Source: Ditylenchus dipsaci
Taxonomy: Eukaryota > Nematoda > Chromadorea > Rhabditida > Anguinidae
DNA length: 64,000 nucleotides
Reading direction: 5' to 3'
Assembly (NCBI GenBank): GCA_004194705.1
Contig: SADC01000148.1
Location: 62,001-126,000 of the forward strand
Part shown: piece by piece, positions 10,890-23,100 of the stretch
Numbering within the stretch: position 1 is the first letter of the stretch
Layout of the letters: every line of letters begins with the position of its first letter
The notes under the pieces: generated by a model
What the model saw: the letters and a program-made list of their open reading frames with translations, nothing else
Told to the model about the DNA's origin: nothing
Databases searched by the model: none
Translations under genes and position numbers: made by a program

Positions 10890-11073
10890 GTCGAAAGTAG
10901 TTTAGAAAATTTTCGACGCGGGGCGATGTAAAAAGTCTATTTCGACGTCGCCTCAAGTCGAAAAGAAAGGCCACGTGCATGAAAATTTTCTGAACTTATT
11001 TTGACGCTTGATGTAGCATTTTGATGGAAAAATAGTCGAATTTGAACATGTTTCTGTTGCTAAAAAAGCAAAT

Positions 11074-11339
11074 TACCGTATTTTCTCTATTAAACGCCCC
11101 CTCTTCAATAAACGCCCCTTCTCTAATAAACGCCCCCCTTCAGTGACCTATATCTCAGCCCAAAAAAATAATTTTGCAAATCTGTTTTTTGCGTTTTCTT
11201 AATTAGCACGAGTTTACCTAATTCCACTTTTCAGACTTTGGTTGAGCACCCAAAATCTCAAAATCGAAATAGTTTTTTTCCGATTTTTTAAGGGTTGAAA
11301 AATAAACGCCCCGGGGCGTTTAATAGAGAAAATACGGTA
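11074..11339. mobile_element. TACCGTA-type element, word AAACGCCCC
   Basis: Perfect inverted ends TACCGTATTTTCTCTATTAA; the word AATAAACGCCCC is repeated three to four times near the left end and as GGGGCGTTTAATAG at the right. Confidence 0.85.
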
Positions 11340-11360
11340 GTACCATTTCAGAGGTTCTAG

Positions 11361-11593
11361 TAGGGTTGAACATGGTCGGTTAACCGAACCGAAATGATTT
11401 TGGCCAAATAAAACGGAACCAAAAAGCGGGTAAAAATCCGATTAACCGGAAACCGGATAAAACGAAATTTCGGCTAATTTACGACAAAAATTAATCGAGA
11501 ACGGGTACAAGCCGATCAACTGACCGATACAAAGCTAAAAACCCGTAACCGAAAACTGGGTAAGGCCAAATGAACCGTAACCGTCCAACCCTA
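11361..11593. mobile_element. hAT-type MITE, word GGTTAACCGAACCG
   Basis: Ends TAGGGTTG and CAACCCTA; flanks GGTTCTAG and GTTCCTAG match at 6 of 8. Words such as GGTTAACCG, AACCGAAA and AACCGG recur throughout. Confidence 0.65.
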
Positions 11594-11787
11594 GTTCCTA
11601 GCCCTCATCAATATTTTGTTCTTCTTACATATTTTCTAGCTGAAATATTTTCCTAGTCGACTGACCGATTAAAAATACAAGCTATATAAAAACGTCTCCA
11701 GATAAAGTTTTTTATTTATGATTTTTCGGTTTTTCACCGAAACGTAGTGTAACTGTTTCGAAATTGTTTTTTTACTTGATTTGACTA

Positions 11788-11944
11788 CAGTCAACTTCCT
11801 CCATGGTGTACACCAGCGCCATAGTACACACCCGGTTCCGATGTGGTTGGACACCACAAAGTCAACTCCCTTTATGGTAACCCCCCGCCATAGTGCACAC
11901 CTGGCGCCGGTCCCTTGGGTGTGCACTATGGAGGAAGTTGACTG
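11788..11944. mobile_element. pogo-like TA-flanked MITE, word CCATGGTGTACACC
   Basis: TA flanks CAGTCAACTTCCTCCATGG and its inverted complement CCTCCATAGTGCACACC..GTTGACTG. The private word is a TGTACACC/GTGCACACC block used about four times. Confidence 0.7.
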
Positions 11945-12571
11945 TATATTGACATTTCTGCTCAATCGACAAAGAAATATCTGAACTACAAAACAGTAAT
12001 AAAAAACGTCTAACATTCATCCATCAAGTATAACCCAAGGCTTTGAAAATCCTTACTATCTAATTTTTGTGATTTTGCATGCTAATTTATTGTAGTCACC
12101 CTTGCGATTAATTTTAGATTCTTTCAAATAAATTTTTTGCACTGCAGCAGACCAATAACGACCATTTATTATTTTATGTGTTTTGCAATTATGTGTCTGT
12201 GAGCAGCGCTGTTTCGCTCTCAAGTTTCTGCTTTTTTTACTTTTTTGCTTGGATTGATGTATTACAAATTGATAAGTATGTAATTTTAACTTCGCGTTAT
12301 TGTTGAGTACAGGGTGTTCATTTTATTTCGCACCATTTGGTTTGCTTTTGTACTAGTTGATAAGCACTTTGATGAAAATGTTATCTTTACCTTAAGCGAT
12401 GTAATAAAAATTTATAACTATACTGTAGCGCAACTCAAGAGCTACAAAAAGCGCTTAACATCGTTTTTCTCGAGTTTAAGATTGTCAAGATATGGTCTTT
12501 AAAAAAACATTCCTGCTGAAAATAAAAAAAAAAACCCCTAAAAATAAAGAAACCCTGAATTTGTATCATTT

Positions 12572-12968
12572 TTAAAGGTGCATGCACGTGCGTTAAAACG
12601 CGAACCAGCAGTTTTTTCGAATTTTTTCCGAATCGTCACATTTTTTACTCGTTCTGCGTCAAATATGATATGGATGACCTTATACAGTCGAGTCTCGATA
12701 TAACGCGACCCTTCAAATGCTCCCAGCAAAAGGAAGACAGTCAAATTTACCTTCGATATAACGCGACCCTTGATATACCGCGACCTTATTACGGTCCCGA
12801 GGGGTCGCGTTATATCGAGACTCGACTGTACTGCTGTACTGCTCTGCTAAAAATTAGACAGCAAAACTGAAAAATCTAGACAAGAACGAATGTAAAAATT
12901 TATCGAGAAAGAAAAGAACTGCTGGTTCGCGCCTTTTCTCCCTATCGGGCACGATCATGCCCCTTTAA
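12572..12968. mobile_element. TTAA-flanked MITE split by a pogo-like insertion
   Basis: Same family as 9235-9472 (GCGCGAACCAGCAGTT blocks, GGGCACGATCATGCCCC end). The loop is interrupted by the element at 12685-12828. Confidence 0.75.
12685..12828. mobile_element. pogo-like TA-flanked MITE, word CGATATAACGCGACC
   Basis: Between TA dinucleotides, CAGTCGAGTCTCGATATAAC faces its exact complement GTTATATCGAGACTCGACTG; the word GATATAACGCGACC occurs four times. Confidence 0.85.
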
Positions 12969-14170
12969 GACTTATATTGATTTGGTTTGCCAAAAAAACT
13001 CGAAAATGGCACCGAAAACAAAAATTCACATTAAATTGACTTTTTCTGTTAACTTTTGTACTATTTTGTTTTATTTTGTTTTTTTCAGTATAGTGTAGTT
13101 CAGGATCTCAGCATTCTAATGAGTTACCGATTGCCCAAATGAGGTTTTAAAAAACTGGAGAAAAAAGTATTCAAATAGAGCGAATTTTCGGAAAAAATTG
13201 CTATGTTCAAAGACCTTTTCCTCCAATTTTTTTGAGACACCATTTGGTCAGCTGATAGCTTGTTGAAAAGCTGAGACTCAGGGCTACACGATATTGAAAA
13301 AATTAAAAGGAGTTAAAACGAAAACTTTGAAATATTTAAGTTTTAAATTTTTGATGGCAGAAAAGATTTTTTTGGTGGAATTTTCGAGCTTTTTGGCAAA
13401 TCAAAAGATATTATGGCTTTTTTAAAAAGGCCATATCTCAACATTTAGATTTTTAAAAACTATTTTGTGAATTGTGTCTTGTAGATCTTGAACTTTGCTA
13501 CGACAAAGCACTTAAAATTTTAATATCGATACAACTAATAAATAAAAAATAGCTCAGTTAAAATGATGAAAACGTGTGTTAACTTGATAAAAAAAGTACA
13601 AAGATATCTAAAGACTTAGTCTTCTCCATGATTTTATCTTGAACCCTTCAGAACCCGATTTTGACAAACTTATGGTACAAATTTGATAGATTTCACACTA
13701 AATAAAATTGAAGCTTGGCTGTAATACTTTGACTTTTTTATTCTATTGTCTATTCTCAAAAATCTGCCATTTTTTTATTTTTCATTACACATATTTTTGC
13801 AATAACAAAGCTTTTGAATTCTTTTGTCTTTTTTCGCCTATGCTGCAAAGAAAGCTGCAATAACAGGGAAGAGAAGTAGCCTAAATAAGATTGATTGCAG
13901 CTTTCTATTTGGTTCCACAACTTGTTGTCCCCTTCCTTGCTTCTCAGTGTTTGTATTGTAGCACAAGCAGCAGCTCATAAAAAAACCAAACTTTTTTTGC
14001 TAAAACAATAGACTGTTTTTATAGCAGGGACAAAGTATCAAAAAGGTGACATAATTGGTGTTTAGGGTGGTGGTGGTCCAAGCTGCTCTACTCCTATGTA
14101 CAATTCTACTACTATTACTGTTAGGAATAGCAGGATCAGATACTTCGGTCGTGTACAACCTTCTTCACTA
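12969..14170. other. no gene seen; probable upstream region of the vWA-ZP gene
   Basis: AT-rich sequence with a weak inverted repeat around 13030-13440. No TATA box is convincing before the first exon, and trans-splicing to an acceptor such as TTTTTATAG near 14023 is possible. Confidence 0.3.
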
Positions 14171-14176
14171 CTACTT

Positions 14177-17100
14177 ATGAAGGCTTTGCTGGTGTCGGTG
14201 CTGATATTTATAAATTGTTGTGTGGTGGATGCTGTGAAAGTGATAGATAATGGATTGGCGCCGCCGGAAATTGTTCATACGCCTATCTCAACTAAACGTG
14301 CGTTTTTTGTTGTAGGATGGCGCAGAAAATAGTTGGCTGTTAACTATTTTGAATATTGAGTGATTATTTTTTTATAAATACTCTAATAAGCGCGCCGTCG
14401 CGCTTATTTTTCAAGCCCCCGAAAATCTGAAAATTTTCGGGTCAATCTCGACAGTTTCGGGTGCTCAACCAAAAACTGAAAAGTGGAATCGGTAGAGCTC
14501 GAGGGAGTTAAGAAAATGCATTAAAAAGGTTTGCAGAAAAGATTTCTCTGAGCTGAGATATAGGCCCTCAAAGTAGGGGGTGCGCGCTTATTAGAGCATG
14601 CGCGCTTATTGGAGGAAATACGGTAAATGTGTTCTGGGTGGGAGTGTGAGGTCATTTTAAATTAAATCCGGTACAATTGCAGTTTAGGCATCCTTAACCA
14701 CTTTAGGCATCCATAAAAAGTTTAAGCATCCTCAACTTTATTCAATAACAACATGTATAGAGTATGCAAGAAAATTTCGCGCTACTTGCTTTTACTCTAA
14801 CAGTTACCATACGACTCTCCCCCATCTAAAAAAGGTACTTGCATATACCTGCATGTTTACGGACCTTCTGGCTTATATTACCTTAAAATAACAATTTTCA
14901 AAGTGTCTAGAAACCATTTCAAGTAATATTTTTGTCATAAAGAGACTAGAAAAGTAATTCAAAAAGGACGAAGGGCTGTATTGGGAGGGGAAGGGACAAA
15001 AGAGGGGCCACTTAAAAAAGAGGCATGGAGATGTTGAAAATGGAGATGTTGAACATAGTTTTGAATACTGGGGTCTACCGCCTAAATAAACTCTGGTATG
15101 CATACATTTTTATGCATCCAGAGTCACTTTCGAGTGATTTGTGTCTAAGGTATGTGGGTATGCTCATCTCAACTCCAAGTCCCCTTCGGGGCGCAGGGGG
15201 CTTGAGAGTTAGAGATGCGTGCACTCACTTACCTTAGACATGATTCCGAGAAGTACTCTTGATCAAAAATGCATATAGAGTCTATTTTTGCCACGGCCCG
15301 AGTTGAAAAACATGGTAAGAGTCAAGAATACAAACATTTACTCTTTTTTTTTATTATTTTGCCATAAACTGGACCCCTCATTCTGAATAATGTCCTCTTG
15401 TCCTTCAAAAAATTTCAAAAGGCGCCAATTTAAATTTGAAATTTTAAATTAAATTAAAAAAATTATCGTGCTTTCTCTATGTGATCCTATGTGTGCTTAT
15501 ATTATAATCGAATGTATACTATGTTTTTCAACATGGACTTTACAAAAAGAGACCTTTTATGCAATTTATGATCAGGAGTACATCTCGGAATCATGTCTAA
15601 GGTAAGTGTGTGCGCGCATCTCTAACTCTCAAGCCCCTGCGCCCCTTTCGGGGGCGCAGGGGCTTGGGGCTTGGAGTTGAGATGCGCACACTCACATACC
15701 TTAGACATGATTCCGAGAAGCACTCTTGATCATATAATGCATATAAAGTCTATTTTTGCACAGCCCGAGTTGAAAAACATGGTAAAACAGCCAAAAACTA
15801 GGTAAAGAGTGGTTCAAATAATTGGCTTTTTATTATTATCTTCCCACCCCATTACAGCCCAAAGCTCCATAGAAATTGCTTTTTAGTTTTATAGCAAAAT
15901 AATTGTTTAAAATGGTTTTCGACTACTTCTAAAAAAGTCGAATTTTTTATGGATGCCTAAAGTATGTATTGGATGCCTAAACTTTCTATGGATGCCTAAA
16001 ATATTTAAGGATGCCTAATCTTTTAAGGATGCCTAAAGTGGTTGAGGATGCCTAAACTGCAATTGAGCCTTAAATCCGATTTGGTTTCTCTTTGTTTTGA
16101 ATTTTTTGTTTTAAAATAAAATTGGTTGCAATTACAGTCGAACCTCGATACAACGAACCCCTGGGGACTGACCATAATGTTCGTTATATCGAGCGTTTCA
16201 CTTTATTCAAGGTGAACTACAGGGTGTTTCTAAAAAACTCCCCATTTTAAAAAAATTGGTGTACGCAATCCCTTGCCTCGAATTTTTCGAATTTTTCATC
16301 TCTGAAATTTTCGCCAATCTCCGCATATTAGGTCATGTTGGGTTTCAAACGCGCTCTTAATTTTATTTTTTTTGAAAAAATTGTAAAAAGTGTATAAAAC
16401 ATAAGTTACACTTGGAAATTTTGATTTTAATTGTTTTTCAAAAAAGGATGAGTTTTTTGAAACACTCTGTATTAGTCATTTAACGTAATCCCTGGCTAGA
16501 TAGGCGTAAAAAATATTCGTTATATCAGGGTTTCGTTGTATCGGGGGTTCGTTATATCGAGGTTTGACTGTAGTCTGTAGTCCATACTTGAATAAATTTG
16601 GCACTAGAAATGTTGTCTAAAGTCTTAGCCTCATTTTAGTAGTGACTTTTTGTGCTGGATGGTGCATACGGGTAACGGGCCGTGTTCCGATCCGTCTATT
16701 TTTCTTAATTTTTCTTAACAACAAATGGTCAGTTAATACTTCATGAGAAATAGAGATAGTAAGAAAACGCCTTTCGGCCCTTACAAGCGCTCCTTCCACA
16801 CAGACACGAGTCACTTCTTTATTAACTACAACCGTGTCACACAGACACACACACGAACAAACACACAGATAGGATTATTGCCACACAGGCTTTCTCTTCT
16901 TCTTGAGCATTCTTCGGTCCCATAGAGTCCACGTCGGCAGGCAGGCACCACGAGCTTCGTCCAATTCCAAAGAACCCAGAGGCCAGCGGATCGTCACGGG
17001 TTGCGGATCCAGGCACCAGCAGCGGCAGTAGACCAGGAGCACCATCCACCAGCGAGACTTCAGGAGCAGCAGGCAGCCAGATCCACCACCAAGGCAAGAG

Positions 17101-20100
17101 CACGTCCACTCGCAAGCAACTCACCCCGACGGTCACACACTTCAAGTCGGTCACAACGTCTCCACGCTCTACACGACAGACGGTCAAGACTTCACCCACT
17201 TCCATTTCGGTCAACTCCTATTTCAGAGACGAAAGACTAAAAGCTCCGATTCAGCAGCGGCAGGCCACGCTCGCGTAACTCCACACTTGTTTTGGCAGAG
17301 CACGGTCAGAGGTCAGCGCACCCTCACCACGCAGGCACGCTCGAGCAAGTTCTGTCAGCCAACAATCTTGAGACTACGGCTACATCGAGCGGACTGGTCC
17401 ACGGTCAGCTGAATCACACCCATCATTCTCATTTCTTTGCAAATAGACGGATGTATCTAACTACAAACTCTTCCCTCCAATACACATTTCTTCACCGACT
17501 GCCAGAGCTCCGACACAGAAAACGCTGACGAATACGACTGAGTCGAGTCTCCTTCTTCTTTCGCAGGGCTACCAGCATTCGATTCTGACCACAGGCGTCT
17601 TCAGAGACGGGGAAAGAACCAAAGAGCAGCCGGTCTCACCATAATCCCCCACTGTCGTTCTACACTTATCACGTCTCTGCCTTTCGGTTCGACGGTCACC
17701 CCACTCACCATCACCACCATCGGACTTCTCTTCGCCACATTGAATAGATCTCACTGCTTCAGCCATCTTCTCGTAGTCGATTTTATCTGACGGTCACTGC
17801 AGGAGAATAGATCCTGATAGAGTTTTCGATTCGCTGAGCCTTTGGATGAAGACATGGTCCTTGGTAGCCCAGATTGTTTCTTCAATGCTCAGCTGCAGCA
17901 GTAGACTCTTCTGTAGACGACGCTCAACACATGAAGAATCTCTTTTGAATTTCTGCTTCTTCATCAGACGGTTGGCTCGCTGCACTAGTTCCATCACTTT
18001 GACGCTGAAGGCGTGGATAGATTCGTTCGGCATTTGGTATAGCTCATCCAATTCTTGCTCTGCTTTTAGCTCTTGAAGGGTCCCGATTCGAAAAGGCAGC
18101 TCTGAGACGGTCGATGCATCCAGCGTAGGTGTCTTCTTTCTTTCCACCAGCTTTCACAGACGAGTAGGCTAGACCAGAGAGGCTGCTCATCAGAATGGCC
18201 ATCTTTGCTCTTCGGACACTTTCGGGTAGTCGGCCATCAGCAGATTCTCAAAGCGTTCCAGCCAGCCTTCAAACTCAACTTCGTCGGTACCACAGAAGAC
18301 GGGTAAGTTTACTCTGCTGATGCCTTGCAAAAGCGCATTGCACAAGTCTCCACCAATCGACGGGTCTTCCACACTAACTCCAAGATTTTCGGTCACCCCT
18401 TACTGATTTCGGTCACTACTACACCTACCACAACGTCTTCGGTCAGCCGGTCAAAACTTCCGGTACTATCCACAACTACACCACTACTTTCGGTAACACC
18501 TGTTTCGGTACACACGTTTTCAACTCAACTTGACGGTCACCAACGCTAGATTTCGGTTCACCTACCTTCAGAGCCAGCAAGTCCACATACTTCTCCTTCA
18601 GGTCCTTAATGCAGTCGACGCATTTCATGACGGTTTCCTCCAATTCACAGACTCGGCGCTGATTGTTCCGGATTCCTCGGGAGAGAGCTGTTTCTAACTT
18701 GACTGCTTTTTCGAAGATAGAGCGGCTTGGACGGTGATCCCCACATTCATGTTGCAGGTCCTTGGCACGGAAGATGACGCCAGATGAGAAGGCATTCTGC
18801 ACAGATTCATTTGCTTCCACCAGCTTGCGGCTTAGAGACTGATTCATAGACGGTGTAGCGGCCACTGGTCTTCCTCTTGGAACTTCAATTTGATCTTCTT
18901 CATCTATTCCACCAGAGAAGCATAGGCTGCACGAAGAAGACTGGTGCTGGCCAACATCAGACGAAGAGAGATCCAATTCACTCAGATTTGACTCATCAGA
19001 GAACCCTGTAACAAAACTAAGACGGTCGTCCTCCCACTCACCAAGATTGCCGGTACCCACACACACTACCAGATTTCGGTCGCCTACATCACCGCCACCA
19101 TCATAATTTCGGTCTTCTATACTTCCATCACCATACAGATTTCGGTCCAACACCTCAACACCAACAAGCTTTCGGTCTTCCTCACTTCCATCACCATACA
19201 GATTTCTGTCTATCAGCTGACGGTATCCTCAACGCCCTCCGGGTCTAACTGCCATGCCGGTACCTGCCCGACTCTGCCCGTGTTTCCAGTGCTACCAGTA
19301 AGAAAACGCCTTTCGGCCCTTACAAGCGCTCCTTCCACACAGACACGAGTCACTTCTTTATTAACTACAACCGTGTCACACAGACACACACACGAACAAA
19401 CACCACAGATAGGATTATTGGCCACACAGGCTTTCTCTTCTTCTTGAGCATTCTTCGGTCCCATAGAGTCCACGTCGGCAGGCAGGCACCACGAGCTTCG
19501 TCCAATTCCAAAGAACCCAGAGGCCAGCGGATCGTCACGGTTGCGGGGATCCAGGCACCAGCAGCGGCAGTAAGACCAGGAGCACCATCCACCAGCGAGA
19601 CTTCAGGAGCAGCAGGCAGGCCAGATCCACCACCAAGGCAAGAGCACGGTCCACTCGCAAGCAACTCACCCCGACGGGTCACACACTTCAAGTCGGTCAC
19701 AACGTCTCCACGCTCTACACGACAGACGGTCAAGACTTCACCCACTTCCATTTCGGTCAACTCCCCTATTTCAGAGACGGGTGTATCTAAAAGCTTACTA
19801 ACCTGCAACTCCAACTTGTTTTGCCCAGAGTCCGATTCAGCAGCGGCTTTCATTGCACAGCAGGCACGCTCGACGTAGTTCTTCAGCCATTCCAGGGCAC
19901 CAGCATCATTTGAGACTAGGCCCTTCAGAGCGGGGTCCAACTTCAGCACGAGCTCACCATTCACTTCTTCAATTTTGCGGAATGCATAGCTTGAAATATC
20001 TGAACAAACACAAATAAATCTCCCACTACACATTTCACAGACGGGTCCACAACACAGATCAGCTAATCATACGACTAGTTCCCACTCTGCTTTCGGTCAA

Positions 20101-23100
20101 AACTATTCCACACAGGACAAATCCTCATTTGATTTCGGTACTATTTGCAGCCGCAAATCCCCTTCCCTTACAAGATTAATGGAGAGCAGCATGTTGAACA
20201 TAAATTTTTTTCAAGGGTTGAAAAACACTGATAAATACTCGTTTTCTCGATTTGGTGGAGGAGAAGGGTAAATTTGGTGGTCGAAAAGTGTTTAAACCTT
20301 TAAACTTTTTTCCCTTGTTAGCCTTAAGCCGACATCAGTATAAGTCGGACCACAAATGTCTCATCCGCATTTGTCATGCCAAAAATGTCGAGTGCGCCCA
20401 ACTGCATCCGCCACTGTTCACAGAACCCTTAGACGCAAATGTCGCCACGCCAGGTATTTGTATTTCGGCGTTGGTGCGTCTGGCCACTTTTTGGACATTT
20501 TTGGCGTTCTGCCCTATGTTGTATTTTAGAAGCTTAAGACTTATTTTTTTGACTTAGGCTTAGGCTCAGGTGGGCAGCGCATGTTAGCTGGGACTAAATA
20601 TGTCTTACGAACTATAAAATGGCTGTATTTTAGGTATTTATGTGAACTACGGATAATTCGGCAAAAACGAGAATGGAAATACGAGTATGGACAAGCGAAT
20701 TTAACTAAACAGCATTTTGAGCCAGGCATTCAAGTTTATTGCTGCCCCAATAGTTCCCTTAAACTTGCCAAATTTCGTTTTGTTAAAAGTTGGCCAAAAT
20801 TTAGTAATGAAAAAATTAGTTTTGCGCAAAATATGATTATCCAAATTCTCTAAGTTGGTGAGGTAAATAAGTTGCTCAAAACGCGGATTTAGGGTCCGAT
20901 GTAAAGCGAATTTCGGGGTTGACACGCTGATTACCTAGCCCACTCCATCCGTGATTACATTGTAAAATATCAAAGATTATGAAATATAATTAAAATTATA
21001 AAAAATTATTGTCTTCAAAAAGTTGTTTGCACGCTAACCTTGATGAATGAATATTTCAGTTAAGTGCCTAGGATACCTAGGTGAGCCTAGATATGCACTC
21101 TGTAGTTTGCAAAATAGATTATTAATACTACCTTTTCTGCACCCCTACATTAACCGTGTATGATGACTGTATACATACTCATTTGTCTTTCTAGCCAGAT
21201 GCATGATACAAGCTTCTCCTCTAGATCTAGTTTTTGTGCTTGACTCTAGTGGCTCTCTGAGGAATCAGTTCCAAGATGAGATCAATGTCATCAGGAGGAT
21301 AGTCAAACATGTTACTATTGGAGAAAGCGCAACCAGGGTCATGTTGGTTCAGTTCAGGTAAGGGGTTTCCAACATAGAGGTTATCAATTCAAATATTCCA
21401 GATTGAAATCAATATTTTAGTCATTTTCAGTGGTGTCCAACATCTTGAATTTGACTTCACTAAGTTCACAGACAGGGAAGAGCTGCTTCAAGCATTAGAT
21501 GTTCTTCGCTTCGTGTCTGGAATCACTCGAGTGGGTGGTGCCTTTGAATTCACTTTGGCTGCCATGAAGGCGCAGGAACATGTAAGGGTCTTTTTGGTTT
21601 GACTTGATTTATAACAAAACTATACCTAAAATTAAATTCTATGGCTTGTTTTGTTAGAAACCAATTTAAAAATACCGTACAGAAGTTCAATGATTAGATG
21701 AAAAAACGAAAAAAAAAACAAAAAAAACAATTCAGAGTGCGTGGCCATGGCCCTTTAAATAAAAAATAGCCTTAACTTTGAAAGCTTAGTCCAAAAACAG
21801 GGAGGGTGGGTTGTTTTATTAAAGATAGGTTCGACGCTACTGAAATATACCCCTCCCAAAAAAAGCTGCTTGAATATACCTTCCTCTTTCCACTTTTTTC
21901 GGAGGGTATCTAAAACCAGCAGTTTTGAAGAAAAAAAAGAGTTGTACAAAAGCCCTTGTTAGTGATGAATATACAATACCTAAACCTAAGCCTACGCGCC
22001 TACGCCTAAATTATTGGATGGAGTATATTCCAGTAGCGCTAACATAACGGTATACATTCGTAGGGTCCTTTGAAGAAAATGGTCAGTCTGACCTGAATAA
22101 TCCTGCTTGAATTTTATATTTATCATAGGGTTTTCTTGTTCAGTTTTCTTTCCAACCGACAAATGTGGTCGAAATCAATAGAAATAAATATCTGGAATTA
22201 AATAAATATCAGAGAAATTTTGTGTATCCATTGCTTAATTCGACCAGTTTTTCGTAAGTCGAAAATCAAAAATTAAAAATCGACTCCATCTCAATTCTAA
22301 AAGTAAATAATAGTCATTTATATCAAAATACTTATTTTTCTTTGAAAAAACCCCGCAAATCTCATAGAAAAACGCACTGAGAGAAACTAAACTGTTTTTT
22401 TAATTTGCAGGGCCTGCGGCCATCCAATGTGCCCAAAATAGTGTATTTGCTGTCGGATGGCAGGACTCACGACTTTCCCAAAGACAGTGAAATGGCCGAT
22501 TTGATGCGAAGAAGTATTCCAAACCTAGACATCTGGGCCTATGGAACGGGAGAGTATGTAGCCATGATGGAGCTAACCAAAATTACAAAGGTGGGAATTT
22601 TTCGACCACATTTGCAAGATTATTCGTATTTTTTTTAGGACGAAACAAAGGTATGTTGAAATGTGAAGAGGGCTTTTTTACAAGAAATGCATTTTGGGGG
22701 TCCTTTCCAGGCATGTTCCCTGGCCTTAATTTTTAGACCTCTCACCCACAGGCCGGGCTGAAAAAACTTTTACCCGGTCTTCAAAAGTATGGTTCGAGCG
22801 TATACATGGCTGTCACTTATAACGGGCCGGACCATGCCGAAAAAATCGATCACTCCAGGCTGGATCAAGAAAGCCTTTACTTAGAGCTGGGCTGTGAAAA
22901 ATACGGCCCGTCCACATTCCTGGCCATATCCTTAAAGTATTATGTTCAGATCATTACCAACAAGAATCTGGAAGAGCTCGAAAGCCATTTTACGCAGTGG
23001 CATGGGATAGAGGTGTGTGTTACATGAAATTCACACTACCTAACTAAAATTATAAAAACATATAGGTATGTGACAAGCAACCAGGTAGGCCAAATTTAAG

